This document shows, piece by piece, positions 13,396 through 26,238 of a stretch of 64,000 nt of DNA. The position numbers and the translations under genes are program-made. The notes beneath the pieces are model-generated. The model was given only the letters and a program-made list of their open reading frames with translations. It made no database searches and was not told the origin of the DNA. The stretch is taken from assembly GCA_964017195.1 (NCBI GenBank), contig OZ024890.1, positions 71,483,691-71,547,690 of the forward strand, in the 5' to 3' direction. This DNA is from Siderastrea radians (Eukaryota; Cnidaria; Anthozoa; Scleractinia; Rhizangiidae). The number at the start of each line of letters is the position of its first letter. The stretch's first letter is position 1.

Positions 13396-15700
13396 GGGAA
13401 GGCCACAAATGGGGTTTTTTCGCTAGGGATCGCACATATCGCGCTTTTCTACACAATAAACTTTTTTTCTGTTAGCCCCGAGGGATTTGCATTACTATTA
13501 GGCCAGTGCGCAGCCTTGCGCAGCCTTGCCCAGTGAACAACACCTTTTTTAGCCTCTGGGAAGGCCAAAAATGGGGTTTTTTCGCTAAGGATCGCACATA
13601 TCGCGCTTTTCTACACAATAAACTTTTTTTCTGATAGCCCCGAGGGATTTGCGTTATTATTAGGCCAGCGCGCAACCTTTCGCAGCCTTGCGCAGTGAAC
13701 AACACCTTTTTTAGCCTCTGGGAACGCCAAAAAGGGTTTTTTTCGCTATAGGATCGCACATAACGCGCTTTTCTACACAATAAACTTTTTTTCTGATAGC
13801 CCCGAGGGATTTGCGTTATTATTAGGCCAGTGTGCAGCCTTGCGCAGTGGACAACATATTTTTTAGCCTCTGGGAAGGCCAAAAATGGGGTTTTTTCGCT
13901 AAGGATCGCACATATCGCACTTTTCTACAGAAAAAAAAATTTTTTCTGATAACCCCGAGGAATTTACGTTATTATTAGGCCAGTGGGCAGCCTTGCGCAG
14001 CCTTGCGCAGTGAACAACACCTTTTTTAGCCTCTGGGAAGGCCAAAAATGGGGTTTTTTCGCTAAGGATCGCACATAACGCGCTTTTCTACACAATAAAC
14101 TTTTTTTCTGATACCCCCGAGGGATTTGCGTTATTATTAGGCCTGTGCGCAGCCTTGCGCAGCCTTGCGCAGTGAACAACACCTTTTTTAGCCTCTGGGA
14201 AGGCCAAAATTGGGGTTTTTTCGCTAAGGATCGCACATATCCCGCTTTTCGACACAATAAACTTTTTTTTCTGATCGTTCCGAGGGATTTGCGTTATTAT
14301 TAGGGCATTGGGCAGCCTTGCACAGCCTTGCGCAGTGAACAACACCTTTTTTAGCCTCTGGGAAGGCCAAAAATGGGGTTTTTTCGCTAAGGATCGCACA
14401 TATCGCCCTTTTCTATACAGTAAACTTTTTTTTCTGATAGCCCCGAGGGATTTGCGTTATTATTGGGCCAGTGGGCAGCCTTGAGCAACCTTGCGCAGTG
14501 AACAACACCTTTTTTAGCCTCTGGGAAGGCCAAAAATGGGGTTTTTTCGCTAAGGATCGCACATATCGCGCTTTTCTACACAATAAACCCTTTTTTCTGA
14601 TAGCCCCGAGGGATTTGCGTTATTATTAGGCCAGTGCACAGCCTTGCACAGCCTTGCGCAGTGAACAACACCTTTTTTGGCTTCTGGGAAGGCCAAAAAT
14701 GGGGTTTTTTCGCTACGGATCGCACATATCGCGCTTTTCTACACAATAAACTTTTTTTTCTGATAGCCCCGAGGGATTTGCGTTATTATTAGGCCAGTGC
14801 GCAGCCTTGCGCATCCTTGCGCAGAAAACAACACCTTTTTTAGCCTCTGGGAAGGCCAAAAATGGGGTTTTTTCGCTAAGGATCGCACATAACGCGCTTT
14901 TCTACACAATAAACTTTTTTTCTGATACCCCCGAGGGATTTGCGTTATTATTAGGAAAGTGCGCAGCCTTTCGCAGTGAACAACACCTTTTTTAGCCTCT
15001 GGGAAGGCCAAAAATGGGGTTTTTTCGCTAAGGATCGCACATATCGCGCTTTTCTACAGAAAAAACTTTTTTTTCTGATAGCCCCGAGGGATTTGCGTCA
15101 TTATTAGGCCAGTGCGCAGCCTTGCGCAGCCTTGCGCAATGAACAACACCTTTTTGCGCCTCTGGGAAGGCCAAAAATGGGGTTTTTTCGCTAAGGATCG
15201 CACATATCGCGCTTTTCTACATAATAAACTTTTTTTTCTGATAGCCCCGAGGGATTTGCATTATTATTAGGCCAGTGCGCAGCCTTGCGCAGCCTTGCGC
15301 AGCCTTACGCAGTGAACAACACCCTTTTTAGCCTCTGGGAAGGCCAAAAATTGGGTTTTTTCGCTAAGGATCGCACATATCGCGCTTTTCTACAATAGAA
15401 AACTTTTTTTTCTGATAGCCCCGAGAGATTTGCGGTATTATTGGGCCAGTGCGCAGCCTTGTGCAGCCTTGCGCAGCGAACAACACCTTTTTTAGCCTCT
15501 GGGAAGGCCAAAAATGGGTTTTTTTCGCTAAGGATCGCACATATCGCGCTTTTCTACACAATGAACTTTTTTTTCTGATAGCCCTGAGGGATTTGCGTTA
15601 TTATTGGGCCAGTGCCCAGCCTTGCACAGCCTTGCGCAGTGAACAACACCTTTTTTAGCCTCTGGGAAGGCCAAAAATGGGGTTTTTTCGCTAAGGATCG
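13095..15700 (+). repeat. Higher-order block D, copy 2
   Basis: Repeats the monomer order of 9,848-12,290. Extra monomer-sized material lies between about 13.7 and 14.6 kb. Similarity is lost after about 15.70 kb, where this copy has GCGTTAGTGTTAGG and copy 1 has a TCATTATTAGG monomer. Confidence 0.8.
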
Positions 15701-16540
15701 CACATATCGCGCTTTTCTACACAATAAACTTTTTTTCTGATAGCCCAGAGGGATTTGCGTTAGTGTTAGGCCATTGCGCAGCCTTGCGCAGCCTTGCGCA
15801 GTGAACAACACCTTTTTTAGCCTCTGGGAAGGCCAAAATTGGGGTTTTTTTGCTAAGGATCGCACATATCCCGCTTTTCTACACAATAAACTTTTTTTTC
15901 TGATCGCCCCGAGGGATTTGCGTTATTATTAGGGCAGTGGGCAGCCTTGCACAGCCTTGCACAGTGAACAACACCTTTTTTAGCCTCTGGGAAGGCCAAA
16001 AATGGGGTTTTTTCGCTAAGGATCGCACATATCGCGTATTTCTACACAAAAAACTTTTTTTTCTGATAGCCCCGAGGGATTTGCGTTATTATTAGGCCAG
16101 TGCGCAGCCTTGCGCAGCCTTGCGCAGCCTTGCGCAGTTAACAACACCTTTTTTACCCTCTGGGAAGGCCAAAAATAGGGTTTTTTCGCTAAGGATCGCA
16201 CATAACGCGCTTTTCTACACAATAAACTTTTTTTCTGATACGCCCGAGGGATTTGCGTTATTATTAGTAAAGTGTGCAGCCTTGCACACTGAACAACACC
16301 TTTTTTAGCCTCTGGGAAGGCCAAAAATGGGGTTTTTTCGCTAAGGATCGCACATATCGCGCTTTTCTACACAATAAACTTTTTTTCTGATAGCCCCGAG
16401 GGATTTGCATTATTATTAGGCCAGTGCGCAGCCTTGCGCAGCCTTGCGCAGTGAACAACACCTTTCTTAGCCTCTGCGAAGGCCACAAATGGGGTTTTTT
16501 CGCTAAGGATCGCCACATTTCGCGCTTTTCTACACAATAA

Positions 16541-16890
16541 ACTTATTTTTGCTTATAGCCCCGAGGGATTTGCGTTATTATTAGCCCAGTGCGCAGCCTT
16601 GCGAAGGCTTGTGCAGTGAACAACACCTTTTTTAGCCTCTGGGAAGGCCAAAAATTGGGTTTTTTCGCTAAGGATCACACATATCGCGCTTTTCTACACA
16701 ATAAACTTTTTTCTGATAGCCCTGAGGGATTTGCGTTGTTATAAGGCCAGTGCGCAGCCTTGCCCAGCCTTGCGCAGCCTTGCGCAGTGAACAACACCTT
16801 TTTTAGCCTCTTGGAAGGCCAAAAATGGGGTTTTTTCGCTAAGGATCGCATATATCGCGCTTTTCTACTCAATAAACTTTTTATTCTGAT
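16541..16890 (+). repeat. Junction module J, diverged copy J0
   Basis: Carries ACTTATTTTTGCTTATAGCC, an AAAATTGGGTTTTTT monomer followed by AAGGATCACACAT, a TTGTTATAAGG monomer, GGATCGCATATAT, and then CTTTTTATTCTGATAGCC. The same series ends each B and A block. This copy lacks some later changes, such as CTTTTTAAGCC, and may be closest to the ancestral module. Confidence 0.7.
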
Positions 16891-18302
16891 AGCCGCGAGG
16901 GATTTGCGTTATTATTAGGCCAGTGCGCAGCCTTGCGCAGCCTTGCGCAGTGAACAACACCTTTTTTAGCCTCTGGGAAGGCCAAAAATGGGGTTTTTTC
17001 GCTAAGGATCGCACATATCGCGCTTTTCTACACAATAAACTTTTTTTTCTGATAGCCCCGAGGGATTTGCGTTATTATTAGGCCAGTGCGCAGCCTTGCG
17101 CAGCCTTGGGCAGCCTTGCGCAGTGAACAACACCTTTTTTAGCCTCTGGGAAGTCCAAAAATGGGGATTTTTCGCTAAGGATCGCACATATCGCGCTTTT
17201 CTACACAATAAACGTTTTTTTCTGATAGCCCCTAGGGATTTGCGTTATTATTAGGCCATTGCGCAGCCTTGTGCAGCCTTGCGCAGTGAACAACACCTTT
17301 TTTAGCCTCTGGGAACGCCAAAAATGGGGTTTTGTCGCTAAGGATTGCACATATCGCGCTTTTCTACACAATAAACGTTTTTTTCTGATAGCCCAAGGGA
17401 TTTGCGTTATTATTGGGCCAGGGCGCAGCCTTGCGCAGCCTTGCATAGTGAACAACACCTTTTTTAGCCTCTGGGAAAGCCAAAAATGGGGTTTTTTCGC
17501 TAAGGATCGCACATATCGCGCTTTTCTACACAATAAACTTTTTTTTCTGATAGCCCCGAGGGATTTGCGTTATTATTAGCCCAGTGGGCAGCCTTGCGCA
17601 GCCTTGCGCAGTGAACAACACCTTTTTTAGCCTCTGGGAAGGCCACAAATGGGGTTTTTTCGCTAAGGATCGCACATATCGCGCTTTTGTACACAATAAA
17701 CTTTTTTTTCTGATAGCCCTGAGGGATTTGCGTTATTATTAGGGCAGTGGGCAGCCTTGCGCAGCCTTGCGCAGTGAACAACACCTTTTTTAGCCTCTGG
17801 GAAGGCCAAAAATGGGGTTTTTTCGCTAAGGATCGCACATAACGCGCTTTTCTACACAATAAACTTTTTTTCTGATACCCCCGAGGGATTTGCGTTATTA
17901 TTAGGAAAGTGCGCAGCCTTGCGCAATGAACAACACCTTTTTGCGCCTCTGGGAAGGCCAAAAATGGGGTTTTTTCGCTAAGGATCGCACATATCGCGCT
18001 TTTCTACATAATAAACTTTTTTTTCTGATAGCCCCGAGGGATTTGCATTATTATTAGGCCAGTGCGCAGCCTTGCGCAGCCTTACGCAGTGAACAACACC
18101 CTTTTTAGCCTCTGGGAAGGCCAAAAATGGGGTTTTTTCGCTAAGGATCGCACATATAGCGCTTTTCTACACAATAAACTTTTTTTTCTGATAGCCCCGA
18201 GGGATTTGCGTCATTATTAGGCCTGTGCGCAGCCTTGCGCAGCCTTACGCAGTGAACAACACCTTTTTTAGCCTCTGGGAAGGCCAAAATTGGGGTTTTT
18301 TC

Positions 18303-19254
18303 GCTAAGGATCGCATATATCGCGCTTTTCTACACAATAAACTTTTTTTTCTGCTAGCCCCGAGGGATTTGCGTTATTATTAGGCCAGTGCGCGGCCTTC
18401 CGCAGCCTTGCCCAGTGAACAACACCTTTCTTTAGCCTCTGGGAAGGCCAGAAAGGGGTTTTTTTATCTAAGGATTGCACATATCGCGCTTTTCTACACA
18501 ATAAACTTTTTTTTCTGATAGCCCCGAGGGATTTGCGGTATTATTGGGGCAGTGCGCAGCCTTGTGAAGCCTTGCACAGTGAACAACACCTTTTTTAGCC
18601 TCTGGGAAGGCCAAAAATGGGATTTTTTCGCTAAGGATCGCACATATCGCGCTTTTCTACGCAATAAACTTTTTTTCTGATAGCCCCGAGGGATTTGCGT
18701 TATTATTAGGCCAGTGGGCAGCCTTGAGCAACCTTGCACAGTGAACAACACCTTTTTTAGCCTCTGGGAAGGCCAAAAATGGGGTTTTTTCGCTAAGGAT
18801 CGCACATATCGCGCTTTTCTACACAATAAACTTTTTTTTCTGATAGCCCCGAGGGATTTGCGTTATTATTAGGCCAGTGCGCAGCCTTGCGCAGCCTTGC
18901 ACAGTGAACAACACCTTTTTTAGCCTCTGGGAAAGCCAAAAATGGGGTTTTTTCGCTAAGGATCGCACATATCGCGGTTTTGTACACAATAAACTTTTTT
19001 TTCTGATAGCCCCGAGGGATTTGCGTTATTATTAGCCCAGTGGGCAGCCTTGCGCAGCCTTGCGCAGTGAACAACACTTTTTTTAGCCTCTGGGAAGGCC
19101 ACAAATGGGGTTTTTTCGCTAAGGATCGCACATATCGCGCTTTTGTACACAATAAACTTTTTTTTCTGATAGCCCCGAGGGATTTGCGTTATTATTAGGG
19201 CAGTGGGCAGCCTTGCGCAGCCTTGCGCAGTGAACAACACCTTTTTTAGCCTCT
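18303..19254 (+). repeat. Block E, copy 2 (~0.95 kb)
   Basis: Matches 12,444-13,395 at a fixed offset of 5,859 bp with scattered substitutions and no monomer gain or loss. Flanking monomers do not match, so this is an interspersed copy inside the array. Confidence 0.75.
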
Positions 19255-21072
19255 GGGAAGGCCAAAAATGGGGTTTTTTCGCTAAGGATCGCACATATCG
19301 CCCTTTTCTATACAGTAAACTTTTTTTTCTGATAGCCCCCGAGGGATTTGCGTTATTATTAGGCCAGTGGGCAGCCTTGAGCAACATTGCACAGTGAACA
19401 ACACCTTTTTTAGCCTCTGGGAAGGCCAAAAATGGGGTTTTTTCGCTAAGGATCGCACATATCGCGCTTTTCTACACAATAAACTTTTTTTCTGATAGCC
19501 CCGAGGGATTTGCGTTATTATTAGGCCAGTGCGCAGCCTTGCACAGCCTTGCGCAGTGAACAACACCTTTTTTAGCTTCTCGGAAGGCCAAAAATGGGGT
19601 TTTTTTGCTACGGATCGCACATATCACGCTTTTCTACACAATAAACTTTTTTTCTGATAGCCCCGAGGGATTTGCGTTATTATTAGGCCAGTGCGCAGCC
19701 TTGCAAAGCCTTGCGCAGTGAACAACACCTTTTTTAGCCTGTGGGAAGGCCAAAAATGGGGTTTTTTCGCTAAGGATCGCACATATCGCGCTTTTCTACG
19801 CAATAAACTTTTTTCTGATAGCCCCGAGGGATTTGCGTTATTATTAGGCCCGTGCGCAGCCTTACGAAGCCTTGCGCAGTTAACAACACCTTTTTTAGCC
19901 TCTGCGAAGGCCAAAAATGGGGTTTTTTTGCTAAGGATCGCACATATCGTGCTTTTCTACACAATAAACTTTTTTTTCTGGTAGCCCCGAGGGATTTGCG
20001 TTATTATTAGGCCAGTGCGCAGCCTTGCGCAGACTTCCACAGTGAACAACACCTTTTTTAGCCTCTGGGAAGGCCAAAAATGGGGTGTTTTCGCTAAGGC
20101 TCGCACATATCGCGCTTTTCCACACAATAAACTTTTTTTCTGATAGCCCCAAGGGATTTGCGTTATTATTAGGCCATTGCGCAGCCTTGCGCAGTGAACA
20201 ACACCTTTTTTAGCCTCTGGGAAGACCAAAAATGGGGTGTTTTCGCTAAGGCTCGCACATAACGCGCTTTTCTACACAACAAACTTTTTTTCTGATAGCC
20301 CCGAGGCATTTGCGTTGTTATTAGGCCAGTGCGCAGCCTTGCGCAGTGAACAACACATTTTTTAGCCTCTGGGAAGGCCAAAAATGGGGTTTTTTCGCTA
20401 AGGATCGCACATATCGCACTTTTCTACAGAAAAAAATTTTTTTTCTGATAGCCCCGAGGGATTTGCGTTATTATTAGGCCAGTGCGCAGCCTTGTGCAGC
20501 CTTGCGCGGTGAACAACACCTTTTTTAGCCTCTGGGAAGGCCAAAAATGGGGTTTTTTCGCTAAGGATCGCACATATCGCGCTTTTCTACACAATACACT
20601 TTTTTTTCTGATAGCCCCGAGGGATTTGCGTTATTATTAGGCCAGTGCGCAGCCGTGTGCAGCCTTGCGCCGTGAACAACACCTTTTTTAGCCTCTGGGG
20701 AGGCCAAAAATGGGGTTTTTTCGCTACGGATCGCACATATCGCGCTTTTCTACGCAATAAACTGTTTTTCTGATAGCCCCGAGGGATTTGCGTTATTATT
20801 AGGCCAGTGCGCAGCCTTGCGCAGCCTTCCGCAGTGAACAACACTTTTTTAGCCTCTGGGAACGCCAAAATGGGTTTTTTTTCGCAAAGGATCGCACATA
20901 TCGCGCTTTTGTACACAATAAACTTTTTTCTGATAGCCCCGAGGTATTTGCGTTATTATTAGGCCAGTGCGCAGCCTTGCACAGCCTTCCGCAGTGAACA
21001 ACACCTTTTTTAGCCTCTGGGAAGGGATAAAATGGGATTTTTTCACTAAGGAGCGCACGTATCGCGCTTTTC

Positions 21073-23165
21073 CACACAATAAACTTTTTTTCTGATAGCC
21101 CCGAGGGATTTGCGTTATTATTAGGCCATTGCGCAGCCTTCCGCAGTGAACAACACCTTTTTTAGCCTCTGGGAAGGACAAAAATGGGGTTTTTTCGCTA
21201 AGGATCGCACATATCGCGCTTTTCTACACAATAAACTTTTTTTTTTGATAGCCCCGAGGGATTTGCGTTATTATTAGCCCAGTGGGCAGCCTTGCGCAGC
21301 CTTGCGCAGTGAACAACACCTTTTTTAGCCTCTAGGAAGGCCACAAATGGGGTTTTTTCGCTAAGGATCGCACATATCGCGCTTTTGTACACAATAAACT
21401 TTTTTTTCTGATAGCCCCGAGGGATTTGCGTTATTATTAGGGCAGTGGGCAGCCTTGCGCAGCCTTGCACAGTGAACAACACCTTTTTCAGCCTCTGGGA
21501 AGGCCACAAATGGGGTTTTTTCGCTAAGGATCGCACATATCGCGCTTTTCTACACAATAAACTTTTTTTCTGTTAGCCCCGAGGGATTTGCGTTATTATT
21601 AGGCCAGTGCGCAGCCTTGCGCAGCCTTGCGCAGCCTTGCGCAGTGAACAACACCTTTTTTAGCCTCTGGCAAGGCCAAAAATGGGGTTTTTTCGCTAAG
21701 GATCGCACATATCGCGCTTTTCTACACAATAAACTTTTTTTCTGGTAGCCCCGAGGGATTTGCGTTATTATTAGGCCAGTGCGCAGCCTTTCGCAGCCTT
21801 GCGCAGTGAACAACACCTTTTTTAGCCTCTGGGAACGCCAAAATGGGTTTTTTTCGCTAAGGATCGCACATATCAAGCTTTTCTACACAATAAACTTTTT
21901 TTCTGATAGCCCCGAGGGATTTGCGTTATTATTAGGCCAGTGCGCAGCCTTGCTCAGCCTTGCACAGTGAACAACACCTCTTTTAGCCTCTGGGAAGGCC
22001 AAAAATGGGATTTTTTCACTAAGGAGCGCACATATCGCGCTTTTCTACACAATAAACTTTTTTTCCGATAGCCCCGAGGGATTTGCGTTATTATTAGGCC
22101 AGTGCGCAGCCTTGCGCAGCCTTGCCCAGTGAACAACACCTTTTTTAGCCTCTGGGAAGGCCAAAAATGGGGTGTTTTCGCTAAGGATCGCACATAACGC
22201 GCTTTTCTACACAATAAACTTTTTTTTCTGATAGCCCCGAGGGATTTGCGTTATTATTAGGCCAGTTTGCAGCCTTGCGCAGTGGACAACACATTTTTTA
22301 GCCTCTGGGAAGGCCAAAAATGGGGTTTTTTCGCTAAGGATCGCACATATCGCACTTTTCTACAGAAAAAAATTTTTTTTCTGATAGCCCCGAGGAATTT
22401 ACGTTATTATTAGGCCAGTGCGAAGCCTTGCGCAGCCTTGCGCAGTGAACAACACCTTTTTTAGCCTCTGGGAAGGCCAAAAATGGGGTTTTTTCGCTAA
22501 GGATCGCACATATCGCGCTTTTCTACACAATAAACTTTTTTTTCTGATAGCCCCGAGGGATTTGCGTTATTATTAGGCCTGTGCGCAGCCTTGCGCAGCC
22601 TTGCGCAGTGAACAACACCTTTTTTAGCCTCTGGGAAGGTCAAAATTGGGGTTTTTTTGCTAAGGATCGCACATATCCCGCTTTTCTACACAATAAACTT
22701 TTTTTTCTGATCGCCCCGAGGGATTTGCGTTATTATTAGGGCAGTGGGCAGCCTTGCACAGCCTTGCGCAGTGAACAACACCTTTTTTAGCCTCTGGGAA
22801 GGCCAAAAATGGGGTTTTTTCGCTAAGGATCGCACATATCGCGCTTTTCTACACAAAAAGCTTTTTTTTCTGATAGCCCCGAGGGATTTGCGTTATTATT
22901 AGGCCAGTGCGCAGCCTTGCGCAGTGAACAACACCTTTTTTACCCTCTGGGAAGGCCAAAAATAGGGTTTTTTCGCTAAGGATCGCACATATCCCGCTTT
23001 TCTATACAGTAAACTTTTTTTTCTGATAGCCCCGAGGGATTTGCGTTATTATTAGGCCAGTGCACAGCCTTGCACAGCCTTGTGCAGTGAACAACACCTT
23101 TTTTAGCTTCTGGGAAGACCAAAAATGGGGTTTTTTCGCTACGGATCGCACATATCGCGCTTTTC
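21073..23165 (+). repeat. Higher-order block C, copy 1 (2,093 bp)
   Basis: Thirteen or so monomers, directly followed by a second copy at an offset of 2,093 bp. Private markers include GGGAAGGACAAAAATGG, the GCCACAAATGG cassette, CTCTGGCAAGGCC, GGGAACGCC, ATCAAGC, GGAGCGCAC and GAGGAATTTACG. Differences from copy 2 are few: for example CTCTAGG near 21.33 kb, CACCTCTTTTAGCC near 21.98 kb, and GTGCGAAGCC near 22.43 kb. Confidence 0.9.
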
Positions 23166-25285
23166 TACACAATAAACTTTTTTTCTGATAGCCCCGAGGG
23201 ATTTGCGTTATTATTAGGCCATTGCGCAGCCTTCCGCAGTGAACAACACCTTTTTTAGCCTCTGGGAAGGACAAAAATGGGGTTTTTTCGCTAAGGATCG
23301 CACATATCGCGCTTTTCTACACAATAAACTTTTTTTTTTGATAGCCCCGAGGGATTTGCGTTATTATTAGCCCAGTGGGCAGCCTTGCGCAGCCTTGCGC
23401 AGTGAACAACACCTTTTTTAGCCTCTGGGAAGGCCACAAATGGGGTTTTTTCGCTAAGGATCGCACATATCGCGCTTTTGTACACAATAAACTTTTTTTT
23501 CTGATAGCCCCGAGGGATTTGCGTTATTATTAGGGCAGTGGGCAGCCTTGCGCAGCCTTGCACAGTGAACAACACCTTTTTCAGCCTCTGGGAAGGCCAC
23601 AAATGGGGTTTTTTCGCTAAGGATCGCACATATCGCGCTTTTCTACACAATAAACTTTTTTTCTGTTAGCCCCGAGGGATTTGCGTTATTATTAGGCCAG
23701 TGCGCAGCCTTGCGCAGCCTTGCGCAGCCTTGCGCAGTGAACAACACCTTTTTTAGCCTCTGGCAAGGCCAAAAATGGGGTTTTTTCGCTAAGGATCGCA
23801 CATATCGCGCTTTTCTACACAATAAACTTTTTTTCTGATAGCCCCGAGGGATTTGCGTTATTATTAGGCCAGTGCGCAGCCTTTCGCAGCCTTGCGCAGT
23901 GAACAACACCTTTTTTAGCCTCTGGGAACGCCAAAATGGGTTTTTTTCGCTAAGGATCGCACATATCAAGCTTTTCTACAGAATAAACTTTTTTTCTGAT
24001 AGCCCCGAGGGATTTGCGTTATTATTAGGCCAGTGCGCAGCCTTGCTCAGCCTTGCACAGTGAACAACACCTTTTTTAGCCTCTGGGAAGGCCAAAAATG
24101 GGATTTTTTCACTAAGGAGCGCACATATCGCGCTTTTCTACACAATAAACTTTTTTTCCGATAGCCCCGAGGGATTTGCGTTATTATTAGGCCAGTGCGC
24201 AGCCTTGCGCAGCCTTGCCCAGTGAACAACACCTTTTTTAGCCTCTGGGAAGGCCAAAAATGGGGTGTTTTCGCTAAGGATCGCACATAACGCGCTTTTC
24301 TACACAATAAACTTTTTTTTCTGATAGCCCCGAGGGATTTGCGTTATTATTAGGCCAGTTTGCAGCCTTGCGCAGTGGACAACACATTTTTTAGCCTCTG
24401 GGAAGGCCAAAAATGGGGTTTTTTCGCTAAGGATCGCACATATCGCACTTTTCTACAGAAAAAAATTTTTTTTCTGATAGCCCCGAGGAATTTACGTTAT
24501 TATTAGGCCAGTGCGCAGCCTTGCGCAGCCTTGCGCAGTGAACAACACCTTTTTTAGCCTCTGGGAAGGCCAAAAATGGGGTTTTTTCGCTAAGGATCGC
24601 ACATATCGCGCTTTTCTACACAATAAACTTTTTTTTCTGATAGCCCCGAGGGATTTGCGTTATTATTAGGCCTGTGCGCAGCCTTGCGCAGCCTTGCGCA
24701 GTGAACAACACCTTTTTTAGCCTCTGGGAAGGTCAAAATTGGGGTTTTTTTGCTAAGGATCGCACATATCCCGCTTTTCTACACAATAAACTTTTTTTTC
24801 TGATCGCCCCGAGGGATTTGCGTTATTATTAGGGCAGTGGGCAGCCTTGCACAGCCTTGCGCAGTGAACAACACCTTTTTTAGCCTCTGGGAAGGCCAAA
24901 AATGGGGTTTTTTCGCTAAGGATCGCACATATCGCGCTTTTCTACACAAAAAGCTTTTTTTTCTGATAGCCCCGAGGGATTTGCGTTATTATTAGGCCAG
25001 TGCGCAGCCTTGCGCAGCCTTGCGCAGTGAAGAACACCTTTTTTACCCTCTGGGAAGGCCAAAAATAGGGTTTTTTCGCTAAGGATCGCACATATCCCGC
25101 TTTTCTATACAGTAAACTTTTTTTTCTGATAGCCCCGAGGGATTTGCGTTATTATTAGGCCAGTGCACAGCCTTGCACAGCCTTGCACAGCCTTGTGCAG
25201 TGAACAACACCTTTTTTAGCTTCTGGGAAGACCAAAAATGGGGTTTTTTCGCTACGGATCGCACATATCGCGCTTTTCTACACAA
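23166..25285 (+). repeat. Higher-order block C, copy 2 (~2.1 kb)
   Basis: Near-identical tandem copy of 21,073-23,165. It has one extra 10-bp sub-repeat near 25.01 kb and another near 25.19 kb, plus isolated substitutions such as CTACAGAATAAAC near 23.98 kb and GTGAAGAAC near 25.03 kb. Similarity stops at about 25.29 kb. Confidence 0.88.
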
Positions 25286-26238
25286 TAAACTTTTTTTTCT
25301 GATAGCCCTGAGGGAGTTGCGTTATTATTAGGCCAGTGCGCAGCCTTGCGCAGCCTTACGCAGTGAACAACACCCTTTTTAGCCTCTGGGAAGGCCAAAA
25401 ATGGGGTTTTTTCGCTAAGGATCGCACATATCGCGCTTTTCTACAGAAAAAACTTTTTTTTCTGATAGCCCCGAGGGATTTGCGTCATTATTATGCCATG
25501 GCGCAGCCTTGCGCAGCCTTGCGCAGCCTTGCGCAATGAACAACACCTTTTTGCGCCTCTGGGAAGGCCAAAAATGGGGTTTTTTCGCTAAGGATCGCAC
25601 ATATCGCGCTTTTCTACATAATAAACTTTTTTTTCTGATAGCCCCGAGGGATTTGCATTATTATTAGGCCAGTGCGCAGCCTTGCGCAGCCTTACGCAGT
25701 GAACAACACCCTTTTTAGCCTCTGGGAAGGCCGAAAATTGGGTTTTTTCGCTAAGGATCGCACATATCGCGCTTTTCTACAGAAGAAAACTTTTTTTTCT
25801 TATAGCCCCAAGGGATTTGCGGTATTATTGGGCCAGTGCGCAGCCTTGCGCAGTCTTGCGCAGCGAACAACACCTTTTTTAGCCTCTGGGAAGGCCAAAA
25901 ATGGGGTTTTTTCGCTAAGGATCGCACATATCGCGCTTTTCTACACAATGAACTTTTTTTTCTGATATCCCCGAGGGATTTGCGTTATTATTGGGCCAGT
26001 GCCCAGCCTTGCACAGCCTTGCGCAGTGGACAACACCTTTTTTAGCCTCTGGGAAGGCCAAAAATGGGGTTTTTTAGCTAAGGATCGCACATATCGCGCT
26101 TTTCTACACAATAAACTTTTTTTTCTGATAGCCCCGAGGGATTTGCGTCATTATTAGGCCAGTACGAAGCCTTGCGCACCCTTGTGCAGTTAACAACGCC
26201 TTTTTTAGCCTCTGGGAAGGCCATAAATGGGGTTTTTT

